A DNA stretch of 64,000 bases. It comes from Elymus sibiricus. Lineage: Eukaryota > Streptophyta > Magnoliopsida > Poales > Poaceae. The stretch lies in contig CM077665.1 of NCBI GenBank assembly GCA_039707655.1, forward strand, positions 136,357,148-136,421,147. The letters are read 5' to 3'. This document shows positions 34,459 to 46,832 of the stretch, piece after piece. The position numbers and the translations under genes were made by a program. The notes under the pieces are model-generated. The model worked only from the letters and a program-made list of their open reading frames with translations, was not told the origin of the DNA and ran no database searches. The stretch's first letter is position 1; each line of letters opens with the position of its first letter.

Positions 34459-37400
34459 TGTAACGTCCAAGATGTGGTACTATCCCAATTAAGGCACGAG
34501 GACCTCGATGGGGATAGAAGCGCATCTAGGCGTTTCGCAAGTACAGAATCATTGCATACATTTATTGAGAAGAAGAGTGTAAGAGTTGGCTTACACTCGC
34601 CACATGCTAAATTATAATGTCACATAAACATCCATACATTCATCCATAAAAGCAGGGTCCGACTACGGACGAAAACAAATGATAAAAGACGCAATGAGAC
34701 TGCCTTGCTATGCCAGGAACACGACCACGTTGCCTCTCTACTCATCTGGATACATAACATACATCCGGCCACGTTCTTCATCAAACTCCCACTGGAGCTG
34801 GGATGCGTCAGCGGGGTCGAACTCATCATTACGTGCACCTGTATTGTTGTAGTAATTTGTGACCCACAGGGGACTCAACAATCTCATAACCCGGGTACCG
34901 AAACTATGTAAGCCATTTGGGTGAGGAAGGTTAAGTGGTGAGGCTGCAGCAACACCTAAGCATATATTCTTTGAGTGGCTAACTTATGAGAACAAGTATT
35001 AAAATGTGGTGGCCTATGCATAACGGACGTGAACTAGCATGATCACTAAGTGATCCTGAACACCTACTTACCTCAATCATAACTCCGCCATGGTCTCTCT
35101 CTGATCGTGTTCACGAGCAGAGACGGTCACGGTTACTCACACAGTTGGTTCATTTTAGTTAAATTTACTTCAAGTTTGCTATAACCGGGTGTTGAACAAA
35201 ACTTCCAATGTTGCCACATAACGGCGGGCATGGCTTCTCGAAAAGTCCAAACCCTGTAGGGTTGCTCCAACTAGTCCATCAAAACTACCACATGCTGCGT
35301 GGAATAACCTCGACCGCAGATAACCCATGATCTCCTCGGAAATTCCGTAGGAAAACCTCAACCTCGAGATAGCCCAAAGTATCCTCGGAATCCCTCACAC
35401 AAGACACTCGAGAAAGGTAAAACAAGTCCAGCAAGACCACCCTACGTGTCGATGAACCCGATAGGAGCCGCGTCTCTCGTTCTCAGGACACGACGGATTG
35501 GCTAAGTTTCTGGCTAGCACACCCGTTGGTGGCCCCGGCTACTGCCATTTTGGACCAACACTCATGTGGAGCATTGGCCCGGGTTGTTGATTAATCCATG
35601 GGGTAGCTAAGCCCTATGCAATTTATTAGGTTGTTAAGCAAATATAGTACCAAAGTTGGGTCTTGCCGGACAAGCTTTATCCTAAAACAAATAATCAAGG
35701 GGGTCCCCATAACAACCCCGAGCATGTTAGGAGCGCAAAAATTATCGAACATAACACCGGTAACAAGTATATAGGGCGGCAAAAGTGGAACAAAATGCCG
35801 GGCAAAAGGCCAAGCCTTCCACCTTCACCAAGTATATAGGTGCATTAAATTAAATAGCAATTAATATGGTGATATCTCCGATATCCATGTTATCACATGG
35901 ATAACATCCTGCACCTGTAACTAAGAATGCTATAAGAAGGGGTTGAGCAGCGGTAACTCAGCCATACAATGTTTGCTGGGTAGTGGAAGGGTTAGAGGCT
36001 TTCATGGCAATATAGGAGGCTTGACATTCAAGTGGTAGGTAACAAAACATAATGGTAAAAGCGAGACATCTAGCAAGGCAAAAATAGTGTCGGGATCCGG
36101 GTATGATCATCTTGCCTGTTGGGTCTTCAGGGGGATACAGAGCTAGGTCCTCGTAGACGTTCTCTCCGGGATCCTCGTACTCAGGCTCGACACTCGGGTC
36201 TACCCAAAGAGAAACATCACCAAATAAACATACATTCAAAGTGCAATGCTCAATCAAGATGATGCATGACCAAGTTCATGCAATTACATGGCAACCCTAT
36301 GCTAGTCATGTTTCTCATGCAATTATTAAGTTCTTTAGTATTCAGGACATAACCTCATTATAAGTTATTTGAACATGCATGATCATGCCAAATATGAATG
36401 CTCCTAGCAAAATCTTTGCAAATGCATATGTAGAACGTAGCAAACGGAGTAGCGGTTATCACGATACACTCACGGTAAGGTACGGACGGTATCGAAAACA
36501 AAAGCAAGGATGGAGAAGACCATGTGCTATTCCTTTGTATTCCAAGGGTTCCACAGGATTGGAAATGAAATTCTAGCAAGAATGGACCTAAAAATCATGC
36601 AAAACAATGGAGTATAACTCCCACAAGTCACAAAACACTCAACTACACAATCTGTTCAAAAACAACAACATGTCATCTTGTAATACACATAACCAGAGCT
36701 ACAGCAAGTTTCAAGTCACAACCAAGGCATGTACAGGAAGAATACAACATGCTTAACAATTAATCTATCTACAGAAACATGAAAGACAACAAGGATTCAT
36801 GGCAATTGAGCTCACAAGATGGCATGTTGAAACAGTTTTGGGACTTAGTGAAAATTACAGCTTTACATGTTCTGAGTTAAGAGATTGGCATATTAACAGC
36901 AACAAAACCATATGCTACAGGAACTTTCATGGCATGAGAATTAACAGGGTGATAGAGGACAACATGTACAACAACTAATTACATTATAGCAACATCAGAA
37001 TATGCACATATCAATGGCTATCATCCCCAGAACACGGCATGTTGAGAATAGCAGATTCCCAGACTAAGAAAAAAAATCAAGGGGTGCAATAGTGCAGTTT
37101 TTAACGGAATGACATATTGGACAGCAAAATTATCTATGATGCATAGCTCTTGCTTGCAAACCAAATGCACAAGTTTACAGAGGGTAACATCCTCTACAAA
37201 ACATAACTGTTCCAACACTTATGATGCATAGAATTATTTGGGCATGTGAAGACAGAATTTTAAGGGCATGTTAACATCAAGAATGCCACCCATATAATGA
37301 TCTATCATAGCAAGAAAAAATACCAGGGGCTAGAGCACACTCTAATGGACATATTTCATGTTGACAAGATTTTCATATAGTGCAAGAATTAATTCATGTG

Positions 37401-38274
37401 AAAAAGACAAAATGGCATATTATCACAACACAACATTTTTACAAACTTGCTCAAATGATAAAACTAATACCACCATTGGATTCAATGAATTTTTCTCCCC
37501 CAAAATCATCTATCACATGCCTACATTCCTATGAACAAAACTCCCACAAATGCATTCACACAATTGACATAACCACTTAATACGAGTTATATGCCAAATT
37601 TGGCATGTCCCATAAGTATTGACAGAATTGGAAAAAGAAAAATCTGGAAATTTCCTTAAAAGGAAATATCACTGAAAACAGAGAAAAACAACAAAACGAA
37701 ATATATAAAAAAGGGCCACATGGCACACACACCAGGGCCCAGAGGGGGTGACATGTGGGGCCCAGGGCCCACTGTCAGCTCGAAATAAATGGGAAGAAAA
37801 AAGGGGCGCCGACGGGATTCGAAGCCGGGTCTCCTAGGTTGGAACAAAGGGGCACTACCACTTGGCTAGGCACAGGGGTTTGACAAAGGAGGTCTTCAGA
37901 CATTTTGAACAAGCAAAGGCGTTGCCTTCTTCTTCCCTAGGCCATAGAAGCGGACGTCGTCACCGGCGGCAACAGCGGCGACAACCGGGGCAAACGTTCC
38001 ACCGCGGGGGTGCGGGATCCCAAGGGGGGTCCGTTCCCGCAGCTGCAGAGTGAATGCATGGCGCGGGGGTGAGAGGAGGCCGGGGCGCTCGAGCTCGAGC
38101 TCTTGCTCGGCTCGGAGCCATGGCGAGGCGCGCGAGGCATGGAGGGAGCGTGGCGAGGCACTGGAGGGATAAGGCAAACTGCCTACACGCACAGGACAAA
38201 GACATGGCGCGCGGGAAGCAAGGACAAGTGTGCAAAAATATTAGTACGCGTACACTGTTTCTATGACCGGAGCA
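34459..38274 (-). repeat. 5' LTR of element G, at least 3.8 kb, interrupted by element D
   Basis: On the minus strand it ends GGACGTTACA next to the PBS. An AATAAA signal (minus) lies at 34566-34561, about 100 bp from the end, matching the layout of the LTR of element X. No protein-coding region is convincing across these 3.8 kb. A tRNA-like stretch is at 37805-37871. The outer end lies beyond element D, outside the window. Confidence 0.65.
37805..37871 (-). repeat. tRNA-like sequence with A and B boxes in the LTR of element G
   Basis: The minus strand carries TAGCCAAGTGG (37868-37858), a full match to the tRNA A box, and GCTTCGAATCC (37825-37815), one mismatch from the B box, at tRNA spacing. 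The acceptor-stem pairing is poor. It looks like a decayed tRNA-derived insert or SINE head rather than a working tRNA gene. Confidence 0.45.
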
Positions 38275-38279
38275 CCGAG

Positions 38280-38660
38280 TGTTAGATTGATCTCTCCCGT
38301 GTGGGCCCAACGGCCCACCGGACCCCTGATCCACGTCCTGATCGGGGGCGCTCAACCCATCTATGGTTGACGGGCCCCTGTCACGCGGGCTATATAAAGA
38401 GGTGGGGGGCCGGGGAACGCATCACGAGGTTCGTCGCGCAGCCGCCACCCCCACCAACATAACCTACCGATCTAGGTTAGCTCGAAGTGACGGGAAGCAC
38501 CGCCGCCACCACCTCTCTCTCTCTCTCGCCGATCACCACCACCACCGTCACGCCATGGCTTTCGGCTCGAGCTCATCGAGCCAAGGTGAAGGTAAAACCC
38601 CATCTCAATCTCATCACTACCATGAGTATCCAACACATCTGATTAACAGAGGACCTAACA
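38280..38660 (+). repeat. 5' LTR of element D
   Basis: 381 bp, from TGTTAGATTGATCTC to AGGACCTAACA, with the terminal inverted repeat TGTTAG/CTAACA. A TATA box TATATAAA lies at 38391-38398. CCGAG (38275-38279) precedes it as the presumed TSD. Confidence 0.85.
38391..38398 (+). promoter_or_regulatory. TATA box of the LTR of element D
   Basis: TATATAAA in a GC-rich U3. Transcription would start about 30 bases further on. Confidence 0.65.
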
Positions 38661-38661
38661 A

Positions 38662-38673
38662 TGGTATTAGAGC
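38662..38673 (+). other. Primer-binding site of element D
   Basis: TGGTATTAGAGC, one mismatch from the initiator tRNA-Met PBS, starting one base after the LTR. Confidence 0.8.
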
Positions 38674-39102
38674 CTTTCTTGTGCTGAGATTTTCGGTAGA
38701 AGAAGAAATAACATAATTTTTTAACCCCCCCCCCCGAAAGAACCCTAGAACAGGGAACAGAGGATAGGACTCACCGGAGCAAGGACTTGGGCCGCCAGAA
38801 AAGAGCGCCGCCACGGACGCACCATTCCTCTCGACCCCGACGCGCATCGGCAAGCCGAGGCGCCGGGACGAAGAACAACCCCACAAGGGGCAAAGGGCAC
38901 CGCAGCTAAACCGCTCGACGGCGGTGCACTCACCGCAAGGTGGACACGCAGCCGGCGAGGGGGAAGGCCATGGCGCCGCCGCTGGAAGCTCCATCGCCGT
39001 CGAGATCAGAGAAAGAGCAGGAGCGGGCGATGGAGAAATAGAGAAAGGGGGAGAAAAGGAAGAGGAAAGGGGGAAGGACAGGGTGGCTCGCAGCAGCGCG
39101 GT

Positions 39103-39567
39103 GGTCGGTGTCAAAACCGGCGGATCTCGGGTAGGGGGTCCCGAGCTGTGAGACTAGAATCGATGGTAATAGGAGATGATGTTTACCCAGGTTCGGGCCC
39201 TCCTATGGAGGTAATACCCTACGTCCTGCTTGATTATATTAATGGTATAAGGGTTACAGAGTTGATCTACCTCGAGATTGAATAGCTAAACCCTAAAATG
39301 AGTTCCCTCTCCTCTACAACTTAAAACCCTCCGGCTTATATAGATGCCGAGGGTACCTAGGGTTTACACATGGTCGGTTACACGTCGAAGGGATAAACAT
39401 GCCTATTCACTACTTCAAACGTGGAGGATACGCCACGATTCCCGAAGCTTCGTCCTTCCTGGAGACAGGGTCTTCGATCAATCCAGTGCTCGGTAAGCGG
39501 CCCATATAGTCCGGCCCATAAGAAATAGGTCGGCCTCCCGAGGACCCCTTAAACCAGGACTCCCTCA
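39103..39567 (-). repeat. 3' LTR of element B
   Basis: 465 bp. Its outer end reads GGTCGGTG in place of TGTCGGTG (one base change), confirmed by the GCGGT duplication just outside. It keeps a 29 bp segment (39373-39401) that is lost from the other LTR. Confidence 0.9.
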
Positions 39568-39582
39568 GTAGCCCCCGAACTA
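39568..39582 (-). other. Polypurine-tract-like site of element B
   Basis: The minus strand reads TAGTTCGGGGGCTAC directly before the 3' LTR. Confidence 0.5.
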
Positions 39583-39797
39583 GCCTCCAACGCCAAGGGT
39601 CCTTGCTCCAGCTGCTTCATATGCTCCGAGTCTTCGGCTTGCGAGGCGAGTTCCTTTCTCCAAATAGTGATCGGCCGAGTTTAGTTTGGCCTCCGACGAC
39701 GTGTAATTTTTCCAATCATGGATCGTCCAAACACCATGAATATTTCGGCCCTGAAGGCCAAACGTCAAGGAGTATATAGTGCTCCCTCGGCTTGACA

Positions 39798-42255
39798 ATG
39801 AGCCTACGATTCGTCAGCTCTTCCGCACCACTCGGGAGAAGCTGTGGAAGGCGCTGTTCAAGGCACAGGAGAACTGGCCAGCCAAGAAGGAGGATCAAGG
39901 CCTGCACGCCGATAAACCCCCTTCCCAGGTATAACATAGTTTCGCTTGATCGGCTTTGTTTTCCTGAAGAAAATCTAAACACTTTCCGATCACTTCCGCA
40001 GGAATGGTTGAGCAAGGCCACGTGCAACAAATGCCCGGCTCCACAGCTCGAAGACCCTAGGTCCCAGCTGCTGTCGGAGATGCTTGTCGTGGCGCCTTAC
40101 AAGGCGCCAGAGAAGAAGGAGAAGAAGAAGAAACCAGGCCGAGGAGGCCTACGCATCAAGGACCAGCCGGAGGCTGTGTCCGAGGAAACTCATGCCTCCT
40201 CGAATCAAGAGGAGGAGCACGAGGATGAGGGGGAAGGTGATTCCCCCCTCGCAAGAAAGAGGGCGGCGTCATCGGACGCCACAGAGGATGTACCTCCTCC
40301 CGCCCCGAAGAAAGCGCGTCGGACACAGTTAACTCTGTCCGACGACAGTTCGGAATCGGATACCGAGTCTGAGGACTTCGAGAAGGTTCCGCGAAGGAAC
40401 CTCAGGGTCAAGCCCCCAGCTCGAAGGTAAAGATCCGAAGACTTCCTGAGCTATTAGTGCTAAGTTTTAAATGTTATTAACATGTGAGCGCTTATTGACT
40501 TGCAGCCCACCATGTATTCTCCCCACCGATCAAGTATCAAACGGGGAGACCCCACCCGCCGAGCTAGCAGAGAGCGGGACCACGTCGCACCCCTCTCCTC
40601 CGGGCGCCACGAAGGATGCCGTGGAGGTGTCATCCCAATAGCGGTGGGGGCGACGACGTCATGGTCGAGGCTAACGCCTCGGCCACCGAAGACCAGGGGG
40701 AAAAGCCCCTCCCGGATACTGAGGAGACCGGACGAGGGGATGTACAGTCCCTTCCGAGGTCGTCTTTGGAGCGTACCATGCCTCCGGAGGCATCGGTTCA
40801 ATCCCCAGTTGGAGATCGGGTTAACCGATCTCCACCGGTGCCACCGACCAATGGGTGGACGGTTATGGGGGAGGCTCTATCAAGCGCCTCCATCTCCGAG
40901 GAGCACCGCACCCTTATGGGTGCGGATGTACAAAGCATTCAGTCCGTTGATAGCGGACTGAAGGAGGCCTTCAAGTGTCTCCTGACGGGCTTTCAAGAAA
41001 GCCACGTAATGTTTTATTAATTTACTGTTTTTTGTGCTATCGTTATATATATAGCAGCCCCCGAGCCCTAGGTGAGTTTGAAAAAACTCACCTGGGGGTC
41101 AACCATAGACCATTAACCGGACAATGCATGATACAATATTTGTTCGGAATGTTCCAATAGACCTTAAAAGGACCGAACATGTGATCATGTGTATGATAGT
41201 TCGGAGGGTTGAATCCATGTAACATGATAGTGGTTTGTTATGTGTAGGCTTCGTCATCGGCGGCGGCTATTAATGTCGCTGAGCTAGACGAGCTAAATCT
41301 GAAGCTCAAGAGCTCCGAAGATGAGCTCGATGCTCTAAATGAGTGATTCGACGAGGCGCAAGATAAGCCGGATTATAATTTCCGAATTCTTCATCACCGT
41401 ATTGTCGACACGGTATTTTATATGTTTGATGCTTACGCAGCCTCGGCGAAGGAAATTGAGAAGCTCAAGGCCGAGCTCCAGGAGGTGCAATAGGAGGCCG
41501 CGAGCGAGAAGGCGCCGGCCGAGCAAGCGGCTACCGCGCTCAACGATCTAAAAGCCACCGGCGCCAAACATGCGGCTCGGGTGGAGGAAATCCAGCAAGA
41601 GCTCAAAGACGCCGGTCAAAAGTGCGAAGACCTCGAGCAGAAAGGCAAGGAGCAGGCCGCCGAACTATCCACTCTGAAATCCGATCTCCAGAAGGAGCGG
41701 GTGGATAGGCGGTTCTTTGAAGAGCAAGTCAGCCAGGTCAAGGCTATCACGGATGGTAAGCCGTATTTACTGCAGTGTGGCTTCGGGCATAGCAAGTTCG
41801 CATTGCTTACCCAAGTGTGGCATTCCTCAGGCGCCTGCTCGGACCTCCAGAAGAGCACAGCGGATGTGAACTAGTTCTATGCTTCGCGGGGAGAGGGAGA
41901 TGAAGCTCGGCTCTTTTGGGCGCAATTTGAAGCCTCCAAGCGCTCTCCTCTCCTCGTTGAGCAGCTGAAGCAGCTGATGGAGCTACATCGGATGGCAGAG
42001 CCGGCCATGAAGGATCTCTGCATTCGGTTATGGCCCGACGAGCCATTGCCGAGTAGCTACTTCGGCCTGGTGCAGAAGCTGAGCAACACCTCGCCTCGGA
42101 TCGACGCACTAAGGCGGTCCTCCTGTATCGAGGGAGCTCGGATGGCCTTCGCAAGGGCCAAGGTGCACTGGCCGGGTCTTGATCCGACGAAGATAGCCAC
42201 TGCTCCGCCGCCCCTGGAAAGGAGCATAGGTGCCCTGAGCGATACTTCTCCGTAG
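39798..42255 (+). pseudogene. Antisense multi-exon ORF of element B (coiled-coil protein)
   Basis: Inferred exons are about 39798-39928, 40002-40426, 40506-40996, 41248-41362 and 41441-42255. Exon 1 (LFRTTREKLWKALFKAQENW) ends with CCCAG|GTATAA. Exon 2 is Lys/Glu-rich with an acidic SDDSSESDTESEDFE region. Exon 3 holds PPTNGWTVMGEALSSASISE. Exon 5 is a coiled coil, then the LWPDEPLPSSYF...KVHWPGLDP tail. Compared with element A, the donor after exon 3 is GA instead of GT, and the donor after exon 4 is AT instead of GT. A TGA lies in exon 4 (about 41344), and stops lie in exon 5 (about 41491 and 41873). It is therefore a decayed copy. Nothing like the N-terminal transposon-type domain of H is obvious upstream. 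Confidence 0.65.
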
Positions 42256-43585
42256 TTATGGAGGGTGCTCGGGCAATAGAGGCTCAATGTTCGAGAGAAA
42301 ACATTTATGAGTAAATGCGTTGTAATATGTCCGAAGACCTTTTAGCGTGTTTATATTTAATATGCATGGTTTATCATGTCTTTTGTGGTTTGCATCCTTT
42401 ATAACTCCTGCGTGGCCGTTGAAACTGAAAGTTGTGAGTCGTCGGCTTCAGCCCCCATGTAGATACTATGCGGGGTGTCTCTGCCAATGCACTGTGACCC
42501 TTATCCGAGCTATCGATACCCGAAGGCGGTAGTGTGGGGGCGGACAAGGCAATCGGACCATAATGCTTCATTGCTTTCACTTAGCCGTAGGGGCGCGAGA
42601 AAGGAGTGCGGGGGGCTGATGACTAGCCCCCAGGGGGTTGTGATGTTCGGATGAACCACGGCCAAAGCCGATATCACATGGTTTGTACAAATACCAAACC
42701 CATCGTATGACACGGAATAACCACTAACGAGGTTTGTAGTATAACACTTAAGCTCGGATTCACAGACCGGTTCTCGCATAATATGACACTCGGTTTTCAG
42801 CTTTCTCCCCTGAGGTGCTGGACCAGGCTAGCTGGAAGCACAATCGCAGTGGTGCTCCCTTTGCCCTTTTAGCCGAACGAGCGGAACGTAAAGGGGCAAA
42901 CACAGGAGCTGGGCAACCCAACTATTGACCCAAGACATAGTTCGGAACCAATGCATATAAAGCAGAATTCCTAGACGCCGAACGCAAAATAAATTGTGCT
43001 TAGGGCGATTTTTTATGTTCGAGCCCCCGGTCTATTAGCCGGTTGCATCATAATGAGTACCAAACAGGTTTGCAGGAAGAGGGAGAAAATAGAGGGTGTG
43101 TCCAAAAAAGACAGCGAACCGATCATGTATAAAGGATCTGTATTTTGCTCAACAACTTTTATATTATTCAAATTGCCGATGCGACTGTTTATAGGTATTT
43201 GAAAATAAAATATGAACTTTACAGGAGGGGTTGTACCAGGGATCTTCGATGGGTGACCTGACGTCCTCGATGTGCCATGTCGTTTGTCCGCTCTTGCGTC
43301 TCCTAAGGAGTTGTATACCGCTATGGGTTTTGCTGTTCGGCGAGCGGACTTTGGGGAAAAATCTTGAGAGGTCGCCGAAGTGTGAATGAGCTTTATGCCT
43401 TGGCAGGTACTTGATGGTACCCGTGGTATGTCCGAAGACATTTAATGGTGCTAGTTCGGTCCAGCCGAACACTTACTTTTTGATAGTGTTTACCCACCAC
43501 CGCCCATGGAATTTTAAGCGCGAAGTTGTGCATCCTTGGCACGTACTTCGCTGGTTCTAGGGCGGTACGATGGGGGGGCGAGTCC
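42256..43585. other. Spacer of element B
   Basis: No gene seen. It is shared with elements A and F'. Confidence 0.5.
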
Positions 43586-46500
43586 CTATTTGTGGGGAGA
43601 GGAAGGTTCTGGGACTTCGGGTTGAAACCGAGCTTGCTTCCCAGCCTTTCGTGCCTTTACGGCGGATATCGGCGTTTGCCGATCATCATTGTAATAGAAT
43701 TCGGCCGCCAGGGCCAACGCATATTCCTCAGTTTGGAGGGAGCGCTCCATGTTGCCATTGACAGTAATGACCCCCTTGGGGCCAGGCATTTTGAGCTTGA
43801 GGTATGCGTAGTGTGGGACGGCATTAACGCGAGCGAACGTTGCACGGCCGAGCAGGGCATGATAGACGCTGCGGAAAGGTACGATGTCGAAGATCAAGTC
43901 CTCGCTTCGAAAGTTATCGGGCGAGCCGAACACTACTTCCAGGCTTATAGAGCCCATGCACCGGGCTTCGACGCCTGGGATCACTCCTTTAAAGGTAGTG
44001 CTGCTGGGTTTGATTCTTGACGGATCTATGCCCATTTTTTTCACCGTGTCTGAGTAAATCAGATTGAGGCTACTTCCTCCGTCCATTAGGACTTTAGTGA
44101 GGTGATACCTGTCTATGATGGGGTCTAGGACGAGGGCGGCCGAACCCCCATGACGGATACTGGTCGGGTGGTCACGTCGATCAAAGGTGATCGGGTATGC
44201 CGACCATGGGTTATACTTCGGGGCTACAGGCTCTACGGCGTAGACCTCTCGAAGGGCGCACTTCCTCTCCTTTTTGGGTATATGAGTGGCCTATATCATG
44301 TTTACTATTTTTACCTCTGGAGGGAATTTCTTTTGTCCTCCGCCGATTGGACCGTGGGGCTCATCCTCGTCCTCGCTGCGCGGGCTCTTGCCTTGGTCCT
44401 CGGATGCGAGCTTGCCGGCCTGTTTGAATACCCAACAGTTACGGTTGGTGTTGTTGGCGGGCTTCTCTTGAGTGCCATGGATCTAGCAAGGCCTCTCCAT
44501 GATCTTGTCCAGCGGGGTGGGTCCGTCGCGATTGCCTTTAGGAGGCTTCTTCCGCTGCCCAGGTCGGGAGTTGCGAAAGCCGGCGTTAACGGCCGTGTCA
44601 TCGGCATCACTATTGTTGTGCCGGCACTTATTCTTGTTGCGCTTTGGTTTCCCGTTTCCGTCCCGAACTTCGGAGGTTCTAGGGTCTTCGGGGTTGTGGC
44701 TATGCCTTGCTAGCCAGTTATCCTCTCCCGCGCAAAAGCGATTCATGAGTGATGTAAGGGCGGACATTGTCCTAGGTTTATCCTGGCCGAGCTGGCGAGC
44801 CAGCCATTCATCCCGAATATTGTGCCTAAAAGAGGCTATTGCTTCGGCGTCCGGGCAGTCGATGATCTGGTTTTTCTTGGTCAAGAACCGATTCCAGAAT
44901 AGCCGCGCGGATTCTCCTGGTTTCTGGATGACATTGCTTAGGTCGGAGGAGTCCGGCGGCCGAACATAAGTGCCCTGGAAGTTAGATCGGAATGCATCTT
45001 CTTGATCCTCCCAGCACCCAATGGAGTTTTCGAGGAGGCTATTTAGCCAGTGCCGAGCTGGCCCCTTAAGCTTCAGGGGTAGGTACTTGATGGCGTGGAG
45101 GTAATCTCCTCGTGCCATGTGGATGTGGAGGAGGAAATCCTCGATCCATACGGTTGGGTCATTTATCCCATCGTATTGTTCTATGTTTACGGGTTTAAAC
45201 CCTTCCGGGAACTGATGCTGCATCACCTCGTCCGTGAAGCACAGTGGGTGGGCAGCGCCTCTGACCCGAGCTATGTCGCGCCGGTGATCGGCGTCTGTCC
45301 TAGCCCGGTTTCTTTCCCGACCTTTATTGTTCCGGTTGAGCCAAGGCCGGTACCCTTCCCGTCTATCGGGTGAGTATCCTCTGGATCCGTAGATGGATCG
45401 CGTATGACCTGCTCTGTAGTCCAGGTCGTGTCGCAGGTCGAACCTGTCATCGGGCTCTAGTGGCTCTTTTTCCCGTCTATGGGGTATCGTCGGCCTATAG
45501 CCGGTTTCGTCAGCCGTCCTGTCTCGTCCTCGAGGAGGGCGGTCTGGCTTGTCGTATGGGGTATGTTTGGGAGACGGCATATCAGTGAGCTCGTCATTGA
45601 ATTGTGGCAGCAGCCTTCTGCGTGGATAGCTCTTAGGTTGGTCCGATAGACCGGTACCGTATCCTTCCTTAGCTGAGAGGACTCTCGTCCATCGATCGTT
45701 GAGGTTGTCTTGTTCGGCTCTAAGCTGCCGTTCTTTTGCTTTCAGGCTGCGGGCCGTGGCTATAAGCTCTTGCCTGAACAGTTCCTGATCTTCAAGATTA
45801 TCGGGGATGGCGAAGTCATCGGCTTCCGGGATGTCCTCCTCCTCGACAGGGGGGAGGTAATTGTCGTCCTCGGAATCATTTAGATCGTCGGGGTTGCGCC
45901 GGTCTTCCGGCCTCTCCTGACCCTCTAACGGGTGTTCGGGGATATCGGGATCGCCGAGGTCTTCCGGGTTGTCTCCGTCCCCGGTGCCGTCGATAGCTTT
46001 CCTTCCCTTTTTTCCTTTTGACCGTTTATGCGACTTTCGGCGTCTTGACGGCGCTTCATCCGATTTGTCGCCATCGTTTTTCGGAGTATCCACCATGTAG
46101 ACGTCGTATGTGGAGGTGGCAGTCCACCGCCCGGTGTTAATGGGGGTGAGGGCGTGATCCTCCGCATCCATGTATTCTGCCTCCTCAGAGGCATAGTCCA
46201 ACATGTCGGTTAAATCCTCGACAGTGGCTACCAAGTGGGTGGTGGGTGGGACGAAAAATTCATCCTGACCCGCCTTGAGCCCGATCTGAGCACAGATTGG
46301 GGTTGGGTCGTCGGTAATCTTCATCGACGAGATCCGATCTAGAGCCTCGTTGAGTATCGAGAGCTCGATCGGGTCGGTCTGCTCAGAGCTTCCGGAGTTA
46401 ACCTCCGATGCGTCCGTGCGGGGAGAGTCTTCGGAAAGAACAGGTGTCCGGACGTCTGACTCTATGACCGGGTCCGGACCGAAGGTTAGGTCCTCGCCGG

Positions 46501-46786
46501 GGTAGATCCCGTGGGCGAGATCGAAAGATGGATCTGAGGTTGAAGCCTGAGACTCTTCGGGCGTGGCAGGCGAGACCGCGAGCCCGGTTAGCGACAGGTC
46601 GCCCCGAGAGTCTACGGAGAACTCTAGGTTCCCGAATCTGACCTATTGATCAGGGGCGAAATTTCCGACACAGCCTAGATGGCCGGTCGGGTCAGCATGC
46701 AGCACAATGCTGTCGAAAGTGAAGATCTGTCCGGGGACGAAGGTGTCCGTATTGCGGACCTCTTCGTTGATGACGAGGCGAGCCAT
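43586..46786 (-). pseudogene. gag-protease of element B, frame kept but with nonsense codons
   Basis: One frame runs from the start codon at 46786 (MARLVINEEV) to the stop at 43586, more than 1000 codons. The clear interruptions are TAG at about 46649 (PDQ*VRFG, where element F' has Glu) and TAG at about 44482 (ERPC*IHG, where the others have Gln). It contains an acidic N-terminal region, an Arg/Asp-rich region, a gag domain (WIEDFLLHIHMARGD; FRSNFQGTYVRPPD), a Cys/His stretch, and an aspartic protease-like domain with LMDGGSSLNLIYSD (active-site DGG) near 44080. There is no pol downstream. This is the best kept of the three copies in the window. Confidence 0.88.
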
Positions 46787-46810
46787 CGATTCCTTTTGGC
46801 GATCACAGCG

Positions 46811-46832
46811 GAACTCTCAGTGAAAGCACCAA
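46811..46832 (-). other. Primer-binding site of element B
   Basis: The minus strand reads TTGGTGCTTTCACTGAGAG at the LTR edge. It is the same site as in element F' apart from one base. Confidence 0.6.

Larger units (their letters stand above)
34078..38274 (-). mobile_element. Element G, right piece: leader, PBS and long 5' LTR
   Basis: Continuation of the gypsy element at 21728-24478 after the insertion of E. The PBS on the minus strand (34457-34442) reads TTGGTAATCAGAGCC, the initiator-Met site with one extra A. The LTR starts at 34459 and is interrupted at 38274/38280 by the 5' LTR of element D (TSD CCGAG, 38275-38279). Confidence 0.75.

Noticed and set aside
37805..37871. Functional tRNA gene
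   Set aside because: A and B boxes are present, but acceptor-stem pairing is poor and the sequence lies inside an LTR.
38363..39114. Possible captured host gene exon in the leader of D
   Set aside because: Frames on both strands are low-complexity and no domain is recognisable. It fits a GC-rich leader.
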